A DNA stretch of 64,000 nt from Psilocybe azurescens (lineage: Eukaryota > Basidiomycota > Agaricomycetes > Agaricales > Agrocybaceae): NCBI GenBank assembly GCA_023853785.1, contig JAJIRX010000019.1, positions 310,001-374,000 on the forward strand, in the 5' to 3' direction. Below, one piece after another: positions 46,633 through 59,736 of this stretch. Below the pieces are notes generated by a model that was not told the origin of the DNA, searched no databases, and saw nothing but the letters and a program-made list of their open reading frames with translations. The translations under genes and the position numbers were made by a program. Numbering within the stretch: the first letter of the stretch is position 1; each line of letters opens with the position of its first letter.

Positions 46633-47984
46633 AGCTAACAACATTTAAATCCGCTATTCCTCCCTCGCTGCTGTATCTTTCCCACACATCGCTCTACACA
46701 ACCCAGCCACCTTGCCTTCTCTACTCCTTAGCATGCTCCATTGCGATTATGCGGCTACTCCAGCCGCTTCCCGCATATATCACGCAAATTTGTCTCTCTT
46801 GCTGTCCCGCCCCTCCTTTATCAACACCATCACCATTATCACCATGCTGCTATTCCTCCTTCGCCGCTGTCCCTTTGCCCCATGGCGCTCTAAACCCAAC
46901 CAACTTTCCCCATGTTATTCAATGCCAGCAACCACCACCGACGCCATCCGCGACGCCAACGTGCATGACATCACGGCCTCAATAGACGAACATTATCGCG
47001 TAAGGTCGATGTTACTAACAAGGGATCTCGCGAACTCGCTACTGGAAGGCAGCTGTGCATTCAAGGATTCTGGGAGCAGCGGATCAGTATATTAGTACAG
47101 GTCCAGCGGGTAGCCATTTGGAGGTTCAAAAGCCCCCGACGTATAGCTGCGCATGTGGATATCAAGCACCACTTTGCTTGCAGGGCAATCGAATGGGGAG
47201 GAAACGTTGCTCGCTGTATGTCTTCTTCGTTATCCGCTAATCTCACACGTGCTTGTATGGACGTTCATTGTAACGACAAAGGACTAAATTTTTAACACTA
47301 GGCTTCGACACTCCATTTAAACTGTCACACCCACAGAGGCTCAAGCCGATAGGTGACGCTATGATGGGCGTTAAGGGCGTGAAGTGCAAGGTGTAGCGGC
47401 AAACGTTAATATTGGTCATATTAGACTCTGGGCTCCATATCGGGGACGGCTTTTGTACCACGCGCCGCAGAGCCATTCCCTGCTCTCATCAATGCTCGCA
47501 AACTCCCAAGTCATGCCAACGTAAACGCCTTCTCAACAAGCCGTCGTATGTACTGCACAGTGCAGTCTTTGTCGATAACTGAAGTATGTTATCTAGCATA
47601 TTAATCACCTTGATATTGATTTATTTCTCAATTTGCCGTCGTCATAACAAAGAGGATTTTCCGACCAACTTTAAATATATTACAGTGCAAAAGGACGAAA
47701 GAGATAGGAAAACTATAAACGATAGCCAATAACAGACAAATAAGCACCGCTCGACAGTTCCAATAACTAATTGGTGAACGGACAACAGTAAATTGATAGA
47801 ATAGACCAGACGAGGGACGAACGCACTGGGTGAGAGTGAAAAGTTGCGTGTGCAATCGTGGCCTTTCATAAGATCGGCGTTGGGTCCATGGAATATTCGA
47901 CGGAGACCAGCTGAGAATGGAAACAACGATGCAAAACGGTCAGATTTGGGAGGAAATGTGATACAATGGACATCTACGAACTTT
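46500..47984. repeat. Duplicated MRH4 3' flank (right copy, second part)
   Basis: Matches 4645-5845. Contains a CAC/CAT microsatellite (46580-46635) and passes into array 3. Small plus-strand frames at 46712-47240 have partial counterparts in the left copy (4839-5460) but with different frames, so I do not call a gene. Confidence 0.7.
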
Positions 47985-50900
47985 CTGAGAGCGGCAACGA
48001 CGAGGTAAGACAGTCAGTTCAGTAAAACCAGCTCAGATAATCGATTCACGGACTTCCTGAGAGAAGAAATGACGACGAATGACAGTCAGTTTGGCAGGAT
48101 CAGGTGGGGTGTTCGATTGACATACAGGCTGAAAGTAGAAATGACAACGGATGAAAGTCAGTCTGGCAGAAACAGCTCAGATAATCGTTTAACGCACAAG
48201 CTGTGAGTGGAAACAACGACGCATAACAGTCAGTTGGGCAGGGTAAAGTCTGATAATTGATTCATGCACTACCTAAAGTGATAATGGCGACGTATGACAG
48301 TCAGTTAGGCACGATCAGCTCAAACAACTGATTCATGTACAGTCTGCGAGTGGAAATGACGACGCATGACAGTCAGTTGGGCAGGATCAGCTCAGATATT
48401 CGATTCACGCACTTCCTGACAGTAATACCCATGGATAACAGTAAGTTGGACAGGATCAGCTCAGATATTTGATTCACGCACTCCCTGGGAGTGGAAATAA
48501 CAACGCATGACAGCCAGTTGGGCAGGATCAGGTCAGATATTCGATTCACGCACCGACTGAGAGTGGAAATGGCGACGCATGACAGTCAGTCGGGCAGGAT
48601 CAGATCAGATATATGATTCACGCACCCACTGAGAGTGGAAATACCAATGCATGACAGTCAGTTGGGCAGGATCAGCTCAGACATTCGATTCACGCACCGG
48701 CTGAGAGTGGAAATGACGGCGCATGACAATCAGTTCAGCAGGATCAGCTCAGATAATCGATTCACGCACTTGCTGAGAGTGGAAATGGCAACGCATGACA
48801 GTCAGTTGGGCAGGATCAGCTCAGACATACGATTCACGCACTAGCTGAGAGTGGAAATGACAGCGCATGACAGTCAGTTGAGCAGGATCAGGTCAGATAT
48901 TCGATTCACGCACTAGCTGAGAGTGGAAATGACGGCGCATGACAATCAGTTCAGCAGGATCAAGTCAGATATTGGATTCACGCACTTCCTGAGAGTGGAA
49001 ATGGCGACGCATGACAGTCAGTTGGGCAGAATCAGCTTAGATATACGATTTACGCACCCACTAAGAGTAGAAATAATGATGCACGGCAGTCAGTTGGGCA
49101 GGATCAGGTCAGATATTCGATTCACGCACGTGCTGAGATTGGAAATGACGGCCCATGACAGTCAGTTGGGCAGGACCAGCTCAGATAATCGATTCACGTA
49201 CTAGCTGAGAGTGGAAATGATGGCGCATGACAGTCAGTTTGGCAGGATCAGCTCAGACATACGATTTACATACTAGCTGAGAGTGGAAATGACGGCGCAC
49301 GACAGTCAGTTGGGCAGGATCAGCACAGATATTCGATTTACGCACTGGCTGAAAGGAGAAATACCGATGGATGACAGTAAGTTGGGAAGGATCAGCTCAG
49401 ATATTCGATTCACGCACTGGCTGAAAGTGGAAATACCGATGGATGACAGTAAGTTGGGCAGGATCAGGTCAGATATTCGATTCACGTACTTGCTGAGAGT
49501 GGAAATGACGACGTATAACTGTGAATTGGGCAGGATCAGCTCAGATATTCGATTCACGCACTGGCTGAGAGTGTAAATCACAACGCATGAGAGTCAGGTG
49601 AGCAGGATCAGCCCAGATAATTGATTCACGCACTTCCTGAGAGTAGAAATGATAACGGATGAAAGTCAGTCTGGTAGAACAGCTCAGATAATCGTTTAAC
49701 GCACAAGCTGTGAGTGGAAACAACGACGCATGACAGTCAGTTGGGCAGGATCAGCTCAGATATTCGATTCACGCACTTGCTGAGAGTGTAAATGACGGCG
49801 CATGACAGTCAGTTGAGCAGGATCAGCCAGATAATTGATTCACCGCACCGGCTGAGAGTGGAAATGGCGACGCATGACAGTCAGTTGGGCAGGATCAGCT
49901 CAGATAATCGATTAACATACTAGCTGAGAGTGGAAATGACGGCGCATGACAGTCAGTTGGGTAGGATCAGCTCAGATATTCGATTCACGCACCGGCTGTA
50001 AGTGGAAATATCAACTCATGACAGTCAGTTGGGCAGGATCAGCTCAGACATTCGATCCACGCACTTCCTGAGAGTAGAAATGACGACACATGACAGTCAG
50101 TTGGGCAGGATCAGGTCAGATATTCGATTCACGCACCCACTGAGAGTGGAAATAACGATGCATGACAGTCAGTTGGGCAGAATCGGCTCAGATATTCGAT
50201 TCACGCACTCCCTGAGAGTGGAAATAACAACGCATGACAGTCGGATGGGCAGGATCAGGTCAGATACTCAGTTCACGCACCAGCTGAGAGTGGAAATGGC
50301 GACGCATGACAGTCAGTTGGGCAGGATCAGGTCAGATATTTGATTCACGCACCGGCTGAGAGTGGAAATTCCGACGCATGTCAGTCAGTTGGGCAGGATC
50401 AGCTCAGATATTTGATTCACGTACCAGGTGTGACTGGAAATGGCGACGCATGACAGTCAGTTAGGCAGGATCGGCTCAGATATTCGGTTCACGCACTCCC
50501 TGGGAGTGGAAATAACAACGCATGACAGTCAGTTAGGCAGGATCAGCTCAGATATACGATTCACGCACTAGCTGAGAGTGGAAATAACAACGCATGACAA
50601 TCAGTTGAGCAGGATCAGCTCACATAATCGATTCACGCACCCACTGAGAGTGGCAATAATGATGCATGACAGTCAGTTTGGCAGGATCAGCTCGGATATT
50701 CGATTCACGCACTAGCTGAAGGTGGCAATGGCGACGCATGACAGTCAGTTGGGCACGATCAGGTCAGATATTCGATTCACGCACCGGCTGGGAGTGGAAA
50801 TGACAGCGCATGACAGTCAATTGAGCAGGACCAGCTCAGATATTCGATTAACGCACCGGCTGACAGTGGAAATGGTGACGCATGACAGTCAATTGGGCTG

Positions 50901-51250
50901 GGTCAGCTCAGATATTCGATTCACGCACTCCCTGGGAGTGGAAATAACAACGCATGACAGTCAGTTGAGCAGGATCAGCTCACATCTCCGATTCACGTAC
51001 TAGCTGAGAGTGGAAATAACAACGCATAAAAGTCAGTTGGGCAGGATCAGCTCAGACATTCGATTCACGTACAGGCTGTCAGTGGAAATGACAATACATG
51101 ACGGTCACTTCAGTACAATTTTTTTTTCAGACAATAGATTCACGTACACGCTGAGGGGGAAAAGGACAACACATGATGATCAGTTTAGTAGACATGGCAC
51201 ACAAAATTGTTTAACGCACTTTCTGACAGTGCAAATAATTACCCATAATC
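47985..51250 (+). repeat. 72-bp satellite array 3 (about 45 units, most homogeneous)
   Basis: Units read GAGAGTGGAAATGACGACGC, ATGACAGTCAGTTGGGCAGG, ATCAGCTCAGATATTCGATT, CACGCACT with 72-bp spacing held over long runs. Plus-strand frames of 90-113 codons with a 24-residue period result (for example 50002-50343). Variation concentrates in the AGCTCAGATATT/AGGTCAGATAAT segment and the last ten bases. Lies between the MRH4 3' flank and ULD copy C. Confidence 0.95.
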
Positions 51251-51474
51251 GTCAGTATGCCGTTTCTCAATAATACAGTACACCTACTTGTTGCCTGATG
51301 TGGAAAATTTGAATGAGGTTCACAAGATCATCTTCATCCTTTGACATTGTTAAATGGGTCATGACATCCTTCGACTGGTTCGTTCTTTTTCTGCGTTTGT
51401 TATTTGAAAACGCCCATCGCAACCAGAGCTGACAGGTGTTGAGTAATTGTCTCACAGAGAATATAAAGTTACCG

Positions 51475-52688
51475 TTACCACTCATTCCACCCTTCCTTCA
51501 CGTCTGCGTCATCATTCCACTCCCAACACTCTGGCCGTGGACACTGGTATCGATCTCCGCGGCGGTACTGGTCAATCAATGCGCTCATGATGATTCTCGC
51601 ACCTGATTGGACTGTCCTCCATGTATTCAATTGCCTGACTTTGTTCTTAGTTTCCGTATACAGGTCATAAGCGTCTCGCTCGATGATACCATGCAATATC
51701 TTATCCCTCTCATCGGTCTGTCCAAAGTAACAGCGAAGTACACGAATGAATAGCTGTAGAAAATGTCAGGACGTATGTCTAAAGTTCAAACCTGGCGGAA
51801 ACGACCGACCTCACGCGAGACACATTGTTCAATCCGTAATTTATACTCCCGACCTGTAGGATCTCTTACAAAGACTGTTCCCTGTTCAACAGTATTTGGG
51901 ATTTGAGATACGATTTCCTCTACTCTCTTTTCAGTCCGCATTAAAGCAAGCAGCTAAACATAAAATTTGTCGAAAGAACACACATCATCGCCGAAGCAGA
52001 TGACTCACCGCATAGTCTCTTTCCAGCGCGTCGATGTCTCTGATGCAATCCAGAATAGCGCTCTGGACATCCTTACTGCCAAAGATATTCCTTACATTCA
52101 TTCCTTTCAGCTGATCTGAAATCATATTCAGTTTTCTGAATGTACGGCCAAAAATTGAAATTAAGTGCGTATCAGTGATCCCTGAACGGTGATGCATACC
52201 GAACCAGTTCTTCGTTTCGATCTTGTACAGCGGCAGATACGGCAGGCGTTGCTGAAATGTTGGCCTCCAAACAGTAAAGACGTTGAATCACATAGTCAAC
52301 AGTTCGTCTGTTTTTGCTTTTTATCTGCCAGAATAATCAAAATATATGCAGAATATTCTCGTAGACGGCCGGACTCACATTAAGTCCATTGAGCACCACC
52401 AGCAAGGCATCGATAGACGCCTTTAACGGAGTGCCAGCCACAGGAATGGCTCCTGCCATTGGAGAGGTGAGGTTAAAAACTGTCGCGCATAATCAATGAA
52501 TTTCTGCGTGGCGGAGTTGAGCTGGAGAAGATGGTTAAAGATTGACTAAAATGATTGGACGGATTGTTTACCTGCACATGCTCCCTTGTTGGCGGGAGAG
52601 GCCCAAATCTCCGTAATGTGGCATATATTCCTGCGGCGATGGAATATTTTTGTATGTGGCTTGGAGTAGTCGACGTTGACGGGTTCAT
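51475..52688 (-). pseudogene. ULD gene copy C (two lesions)
   Basis: Same five-exon layout as copy B, with ATG at 52688 and TAA at 51475. All four splice sites are recognisable. Exon 2 has lost one T of a T run near 52481 (frame shift), and a TGA near 52345 stands where copy B has CGA (VCRLFWQ). The ubiquitin-like half is open and well kept (VFVRDPTGREYKL, then LFIRVLRCYF, RDAYDLYTETKNKVRQL, SGARIIMSALID) and ends CPRPECWEWNDD. If the one-base loss is an assembly error, the TGA would still truncate it. Confidence 0.8.
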
Positions 52689-52936
52689 TGCGATGGGGAA
52701 AACGAGCGGTGTTCAAACTCAAGGTGAGAGGGGAAGATGAGAGGTGGTCGAGAGTATACGGGCAGATCAGATGAAGAAAGAGAGCGACAGTAGAGCAGCT
52801 TCGCAGAGGCGATGGAACACAGCCAGTCTTTGCGGTATCCCACGGTCGGACCTCCTGCTAGAATCTTAAATCGCACCCAAATATATCGCGACCAACGTGA
52901 CGAACCAGCTATGGACGAATATTCTCACCCTTTCTT
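52689..52936. repeat. Duplicated ULD 5' flank (right copy)
   Basis: Matches 7781-8060 and 32708-32827 plus 42145-42280. Confidence 0.7.
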
Positions 52937-55290
52937 GTACTAGAGTGAATGCCGCCGCTGGCGGCTCACGACTTGCTTGCCAATAACAGCATTACAGACA
53001 GTTCGTATGGGTGCCTTATCCATCAGCAAATTGGGGAAAGTCCGATTTAGCAATATGACGTTCACGAACCAGTCACAGCATTATAACACCCACACAGCAG
53101 TTTATAACCGGGTATCTGCAACATGTAGGATTATGGTAATGTCATCATTTATGTACAATATTCTTTCTGTAATTCAAAGTAAACACAATATTGCAAGGAA
53201 ATTATAACTACATTGTGAAGGGGCTACCAAATTAACCAAAAGTCACAACGTGCATACCAGATGTTAAACAGTGCATGGTTCATTATAAACTAGGTACAAT
53301 ATCCTTTCCATAGTTCAAAAAAATATAATATTACAAGGATAATCTAACTACATTACGAGGTGGCTACTGTTATGACAAGTCTTTTTCTTTTCTCTTTCTC
53401 TTTTCTTTTCTTTTCTTTTCCTTTTCTTTGTCATCCTTCACATCATTGATACATCATCGTACGCTCTGATGAACTTTATCTTCTATCATTCTACGAAACA
53501 CCATCATATCATTGATGGACTTTCACTTCTATCTTTTATGATACATCTTTCGATGAACGCTTGATCTGTTTCCTCTATTCTTATATACATCTGTTGATGA
53601 ACATTCAAACTCGTTTCAACTTGCTGTACGATTCATAGTATTTATACCAGGAAGGATCCACTGTATTCTTTAGCTAGTTCTTGAGAATCCAACCTGCTTA
53701 ACCTGCTCAACTTGAACTTGAACTTGTTCTTGTAAATGATTGGTGGTTAGATTACGCACACTGCGTGATTCTAACTTGAGATCGTAACAGCTACTGGGTT
53801 TACCAAAAATCACAATATACATATCAGATGTTTAGACCTTCATAGCTCATTATCATCCTCCAGTATGATGGTAGACTGGATACAAGACCAGCACATTATA
53901 GTAAACAAGCTATATCTAATTTACATGTACTCCAGGTGGCGGGGACGGATGACAGACAGTGAGCCCAGCGATTGTGATTGCGATCACGGGCAGGAGGTGG
54001 TGGTACTGCTAAGGTGACTTGGGCCAGCATTCAACCGTGCCTGTGATGCATTGGTGGAAGCTCTCTTTGGCGATGATGCAAGGTTGGAGCACCCACCCCA
54101 CCAGAGGTTGCTTGGAGCAGTGCTAGTGCAATTATAGGGGTGATCGTCTTAATTAGCCCCACTTTGATTTCCCACAAATCACATGACATATTGAACTGGC
54201 GAACATTAATCGCAAAGTTCAACTCATGTTCTTCCTTCACTACCACCACCACCTACCTTCCTATCCCCACTCTTGTCATCTCCAATGGTGCTCAGCGCCA
54301 TCCATGCCATTTCACAGATGCATGCCTAGCACACTAACTGCCGAATGCTGATGGCCCAATAGTTACATGGCAATGCCACAAGCTCAACCAACAACAGGAG
54401 GAACAGGCAAGGCCACCCATGTACTGTAACGTCTGTGGTGGGGCGGTAAGCACCACTACTACCCTTTCCACTACCTTTGCTAAGCCCACAGCCCCAATCC
54501 CTAGCATATTGCACTGCCTGCTCACGCCATCTGCAGTGACAATGTGAGTGAGTATGTATGTAGGCTGCACCTCATCAAGGCCAACCCAATGCCAGCCACC
54601 TCTACATTGTGCATGCACTTCAGTGCTGGCAATTTATGTAGTAGTTACTCATCTGCTTAAAATACAACTATTTTTACTTTCTTTTGGTGTGAAAATCTGA
54701 ATACCATAGTTAAAATTCAGCATGGGTCCCAGCCCCAAATCATAGCTGGTCAGCCAGATGGTAACAGTAAATGTTGGCATTTAAATCCCTTGTCCATACT
54801 GTATCCAACTTACAAACAGCTGCTTGGCTTGTGAAGCATTGTGAGCATCTGAGAATCAGATACTTGTAGACAACTGATGATAATATTGCAGCTGTTCTAT
54901 CGTCAATGCAAAGGGATGGTATCAATTCCATAATAATCCAGCATCAATATGACAAACTCATGAAATTACGTCTGGAATATTTTTAAAACCTAGCAACTTC
55001 TTACAATATAATGCATCATGAGTCAGCCTATAATATGATGACTAGTTCATAATGCAGATGACCCTCTACAATGCATTTTTGGGGTTCATAACGCTTCATA
55101 GGATTTTCCATAATTTACTGATGTCCGAGTTGAGTAATCAGACCAACGGGATGACAAAAGCCTTTCAAATTCCCCACACTCATATCTTATCTTTCGGTCG
55201 CATGTATGTAAATATGTTGAAATGTTGCGATGTTGCGATGTTAGGATATATAAAATTTGACCCTCCCTAAAACTCTTGCAAGCAAGGAAA
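52937..55290. other. Insertion in the ULD-MRH4 spacer
   Basis: In the left copy of the spacer (near 42285) the flanking sequences are adjacent, so about 2.35 kb was inserted here. It contains a solo LTR (53368-53789) and no gene. CTTGCTTGC near the left end and its complement near the right end (GCAAGCAAG) hint at inverted ends but the match is short. Confidence 0.6.
53368..53789. mobile_element. Solo LTR, 422 bp
   Basis: TGTTATGACA to GATCGTAACA, flanked by GCTAC (53363-53367, 53790-53794). Shares AGCTAGTTCTTGAGAATC with the LTR at 20062-20473. Starts with a CTTTT-rich tract. Confidence 0.85.
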
Positions 55291-56295
55291 TCTCTGCGCT
55301 TACTCTACCTAACGTTGCTTGCAGCAGTTGAAAATCATTTACTTCAGTAGTCCACATTAGTAACACGGACTGTATTCAGAACAATTCGAACTCTGAGATA
55401 TTTTGACAACCTTTTGACTGACTTGCAATCCTCTCCTGAAATATTCTATAGCCCGGATAGGTCGTCAATCAAATAGCATATCTGGTACATGTGCCTGTCA
55501 AGATGTTATACAACTATATCGCAATGTTTCCCTCTGGAAACCCTCGAGAATTTAAACAATACAAAGACATTAACGTTCGCAGCATATGAACGGCAGAATG
55601 AGACGAAGATGATCTTAGTTCGGTACATCTACCGCTGAGAGATATGTCGGTCCGAATATGAAATGTTCATGGCAGTGCTTGTTAATGGATTGGCAATAAG
55701 AAACCGAGGAAGCACATGCCACCACAAATTGTGCAGGAGAAATGGCTGCGGATGGGGGCATTATATTAAAATAGTTCTATAATTTATATATAATTGTAGA
55801 AAGCATAATACAACAAGATATTGTCAACGGTCATAATAGATACTAGAGCATCATTAACCAATTAGTAACTATAAGAAATCAGTAAGTGAAGAAATAGAAA
55901 AAGAGACAAGCTGTTGAATTTGAATCTACACCTCCAGTCATCGTCATTCTATATATTGGTAGAACGTCGTAATATGCCCAAAGGAAGTCGCATCGCGAGT
56001 CCACAACACGCCGCGCCGCGTCACGCTCCCAACACATTCCCACGTGACTCAACATTTTTCCTAACCAGTTCGCCTCTCCGCCTCTCAACTGTAACGTCGA
56101 CGAAAGGTCGACAACTTCCCTCTAACTGTCGTACCCTTTGGCCAGCCCACTTTGCCCATATATATCCTTTTCTTCTTGGGAACTCTTGCATCATACGACC
56201 ACGGAATCGTCGTCATTTTCGAGTAGGTTGGCGATACGCCCTGGCGACGGTACGAAACGAAAACGAAGGATAGACAGCGTGTAGACCGTGACGGA
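55291..56295 (+). promoter_or_regulatory. MRH4 5' flank and promoter region
   Basis: 55291-55900 is the spacer shared with 42290-43129. 56030-56295 is conserved in all copies with visible 5' ends. A conserved block includes CCATATATATCC (56157-56168; equivalents near 1825 and 43365), a plausible TATA element about 130 bp before the start codon, and CACGTGACTC near 56041. No coding frame is conserved here. Confidence 0.5.
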
Positions 56296-59200
56296 ATGTC
56301 ATCTCTTATCTCACAATGCATGCATTCAGCGCGCATTAGCACTCGATGTTCCTGCCTTCTGAAAGCTGGTACAAATGGAGGAGCAACAACTAGTGGCGGA
56401 GGAGCAGGAACTGGAACGGTGCAGTTCCATAGCTCAGCTGGGTCGTGTTACAATGGTGTGTTTTTTCAATACCTTTTTGTTGTTGTTTTTGTCTTTTCAT
56501 TTATTTCATTCTTATCTCTATCCAATTTGCTCTCGGAATCCCCGATGCAAGCTCCCGCTGGTGTTGCCTTACTTCTTCTCGATCTCTTTGTCTGCCCCTT
56601 CCTTTCCATCATCCACCTTTCACATTTCGTGTTGTCATAGTCTATCTTTCTCTAAGCTATACTATGAGCAGCCAACACCAACCAATTTCACTGCTAACTA
56701 CATATATCTCTTCACACATCTGTTCTTACTTGCAGGTTCCTCATTGTCATCGGGCTCACATCGATTCAAACGCAAAGTAGACCCCGCCTATGCCCGCCGC
56801 ACCCGCCCGCACAACACCCCCACTCACATGCACCTCGCACGCTCTGCCGAGGTCGTATACACCTCCAAACGCGATCGCCTCGCCGACCCGCTCGTCGACC
56901 CGGATGACCAGAATCGCGCGATGGGGTGGAATTTGCAAAAGAGGCACAAAGATCTGAAAGGGGAGAGGGAGCGGGTTCGAGGAGTTGTGAGGCGGGAGAA
57001 GGGGGATCAGGAAAACGAGAAGAGGGCAAACAGACGAGAGGAGATAGGAAGAAGTAAGGTGGTATCGACGACGTTCCCACCATCTCCTCCCGTTATGCCT
57101 CTGAGAGTCGGCGGTCCAGTGGGAGATGGCAGCGCGAGGGGTAAGGGCAGGGCGAGCGCGAGCCGCAATCCCGGTTTGACCACTATACGCCCCCTGCGCG
57201 TGACCGCTGGCCCCCGCTCCGTTGCTCCCGTCTCCGATCCCATCAAGGCCGACAAAAGTGCCAGCGCAGATGGACCTTTCTCGAGGGACGAGGCGCCGCA
57301 CGTCGGCAAGCGCCCGCGGCGGGAGCAGAGGCGAAGGACTGTAAGCGAGTGGCATGGGGAAGAGGAGCCGTCGCGCGCAAGCGAGGAATTGCGCAGGGGA
57401 AGTGGAAGTGGATTTGAGGGGAAAGAGCGCACGGTCTCGATTGCCTCTTCTATCGCACCGGGGAGGGTGTTCACAGCCGCAGACGCGGATGCAGGCGTGA
57501 ACGCATACGACCTCGCAGCGAAGGACGCCGCACGCGCCGCCGCCAAGCAATTCAGGTTCGCGTCTAGACGGCCGTACGGAGCAAATACGGAGGGATACGA
57601 GGACGATGATGTGGACATGGACGTCGAAATGGACAAGGAGAGAGAGGAAGAGGCGTTCGAGTTTGATGAGGATAGTGAGGAGGAGTTCTTCTACCCTCCC
57701 GGGGAGGTGTCGAATGTCAAAGGCACCAAGGCTAATGCGGGAGATGCGACATCTGAAGCTGTCGGTGGAGTAGATGCGACGAAGACAGGGACCGCGACGC
57801 GCTTCTCGTCGCCGCCTTTGATACCGGGCTTTGTGAGCGCACTGGAAGAGATGTTTGGGCGAGGAGCGACGCCGACGCCTGTGCAGGGATTGAGTTTGGG
57901 GTGGATCGTCAGCTGGGTTTTAAAGCAGGCGAATGGACAGGCACAGGGTAAGGAGGAGTTGGAGGTTGTCGGCGAGGAAGGTGAAAAGATGGGTGCGGGT
58001 GCGGTCACAGCCACGGAAACTCAGGCCCAGACGAAGACGCGGACGGCAGTGCAGCAATGGAAAGCCCCACCTCCACCCAGCGGATGGCGCGAGTTTCTGC
58101 TAGCAGCCGAAACAGGCTCCGGTAAATCCATCGCGTACCTCCTCCCCATGCTGCAGTCGCTCAAGCAGTCCGAGTCATCCTTCACCCCTTACTCGCCTCC
58201 CAAGGGTGCTGCGCAAAAGAAAAAGGAATACAGCCCTAGGGGAGTCGTGCTGGCGCCGACGCATGAGCTGGCGAGGCAGCTGGCGGGTTTCGCGAAGGAT
58301 CTATGCCATTTCCCCGATGCGAGGCTCAAGGTTGTGTGTGCGTCGCGTGCGAATGTTGCTAGCACCGTTGGGAGCGGCGCTGGCGGTACCACGATGTCGA
58401 TGGAAAAATGGAGAGAGAGCAGAAGGAGGGGGAGAGCGCGCGCAAGATGAAGATGATGGGTGGAGTTGTATTTGATGGAGAGGGCGTGGAAGGAGAGGGA
58501 GGTGCTGGAGAGGGAGCGGACGTGGGGCGACAGCGCGGGGACATGGAGCACGGTGCGGATGTAATGGTGGGCACACCGATGAAGTTGCTCGAGATGGTCC
58601 GCGGGCGTGGATGGGATAGGATCACGGAGCAGCATCACCAGCAGCTTGCGTTAGATGACGCCGCGGCAAAGCAGCACCAGGAGGTGGATGAAGATGGGGA
58701 GCCGAAACAGTTGCGCAGGGGCCGTGACAAGATGCCGCATTTCGGGACGTGGCGGCCCAAGTCGGAAATGGGCCTCGAGAATGTCGAGTGGGTCGTTGTA
58801 GATGAGGCTGATGTTCTCTTTGGTGGGTCTTCTTTTATTTGTGACTACTATTAGGAATCAAAACTGACGGTCCGACGTTTGTAACAAATATAGATCCTGA
58901 TTTTCAGGAGACGACGAGGCAATTCCTAGCGGACATCAGCGCTGCACGCGGATACCCCGTCCCATTCTCTCCTGTCCTCCTCTCCTCACCCTCTTCTCCG
59001 TCCCCCATTCCCCATCAATAGCAACAACCCTCGCACCCATCAAATACCCATTCAACCTCCTCCTCACATCCGCGACCATCCCCACCACACTCAACACCTA
59101 CCTCACCCAAGCACATCCCTCTCTGCTGCGTCTCGCCTCGCCGCACCTGCACAAGCTACCGAAGGCGCTGCAGGTCGAGTACGTCGCCTGGTCTGGCGGG

Positions 59201-59736
59201 AACAAGTTCGCGGATGTGCTGAGGCGGCTCCGGAGGGTGTGGGCGGAGGACGCGGCTTCTGGGTTCGCTCAGGGACAAGGGCAGAGACAGGGTGTTTTGA
59301 GTCAGATAGTCATCTTCTGCAATCGCAGCTCGAAGGCGGAGGAGCTGGGCGAGTGGTTGAGCGATCAGAGCGGGAACGGGGGTGGTGTGCGGGGGTCGTG
59401 GTCGTCACTGGTAAAGGCGGTAGAGGAAGGGGGAACAACAAGCACCTGGAGAGTTTCCTGCGGGCGAGGGGGAGGAAAGCCTCCTCTGCTTCGCCGTCCA
59501 TATCTACTTCAGCATCAGCAGTGCCCTCGGCGAGCTCAGAGCTCAACCCCAAAGTCCTTATCACCACTTCCCTCCTCTCGCGCGGCCTCGACTTCTCGGC
59601 TAGCGTGAAACACGTATTTATCATTGACGCGCCGAGGAATATGGTCGATTTCCTGCATAGGGCCGGCAGAGCAGGGCGGGCAGGGGAGAAGGGACGGGTG
59701 GTGGTGTTTGGAAAGATGAAGGGCCGGGGGGAGTAG
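56296..59736 (+). CDS. MRH4: Mitochondrial MRH4-type DEAD-box RNA helicase, copy 4 (three one-base frameshifts)
   Basis: Exon 1 (56296-56455) encodes a basic, Ser/Arg-rich mitochondrial presequence (MSSLISQCMHSARISTRCSC). Intron 56456-56735, exon 2 to 58822, intron 58823-58893, exon 3 to 59736. Helicase motifs in order: PTPVQ, AETGSGKS (near 58107-58130), PTHELARQ, GTPMKL, DEAD (58801-58812), TSATI, IVIFCNRS, SRGLDFS, HRAGRAGR (59656-59679). In yeast Mrh4 acts in assembly of the mitochondrial large ribosomal subunit; the MRH4 assignment rests on presequence and domain layout, the DEAD-box call is firm. Frame breaks near 58436, 59000-59020 and 59395 each need one missing base and lie at G or C runs, so assembly error is possible. 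The C-terminus after 59715 is uncertain. The long 691-codon frame from 56375 wrongly reads through the first intron. Confidence 0.75.
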
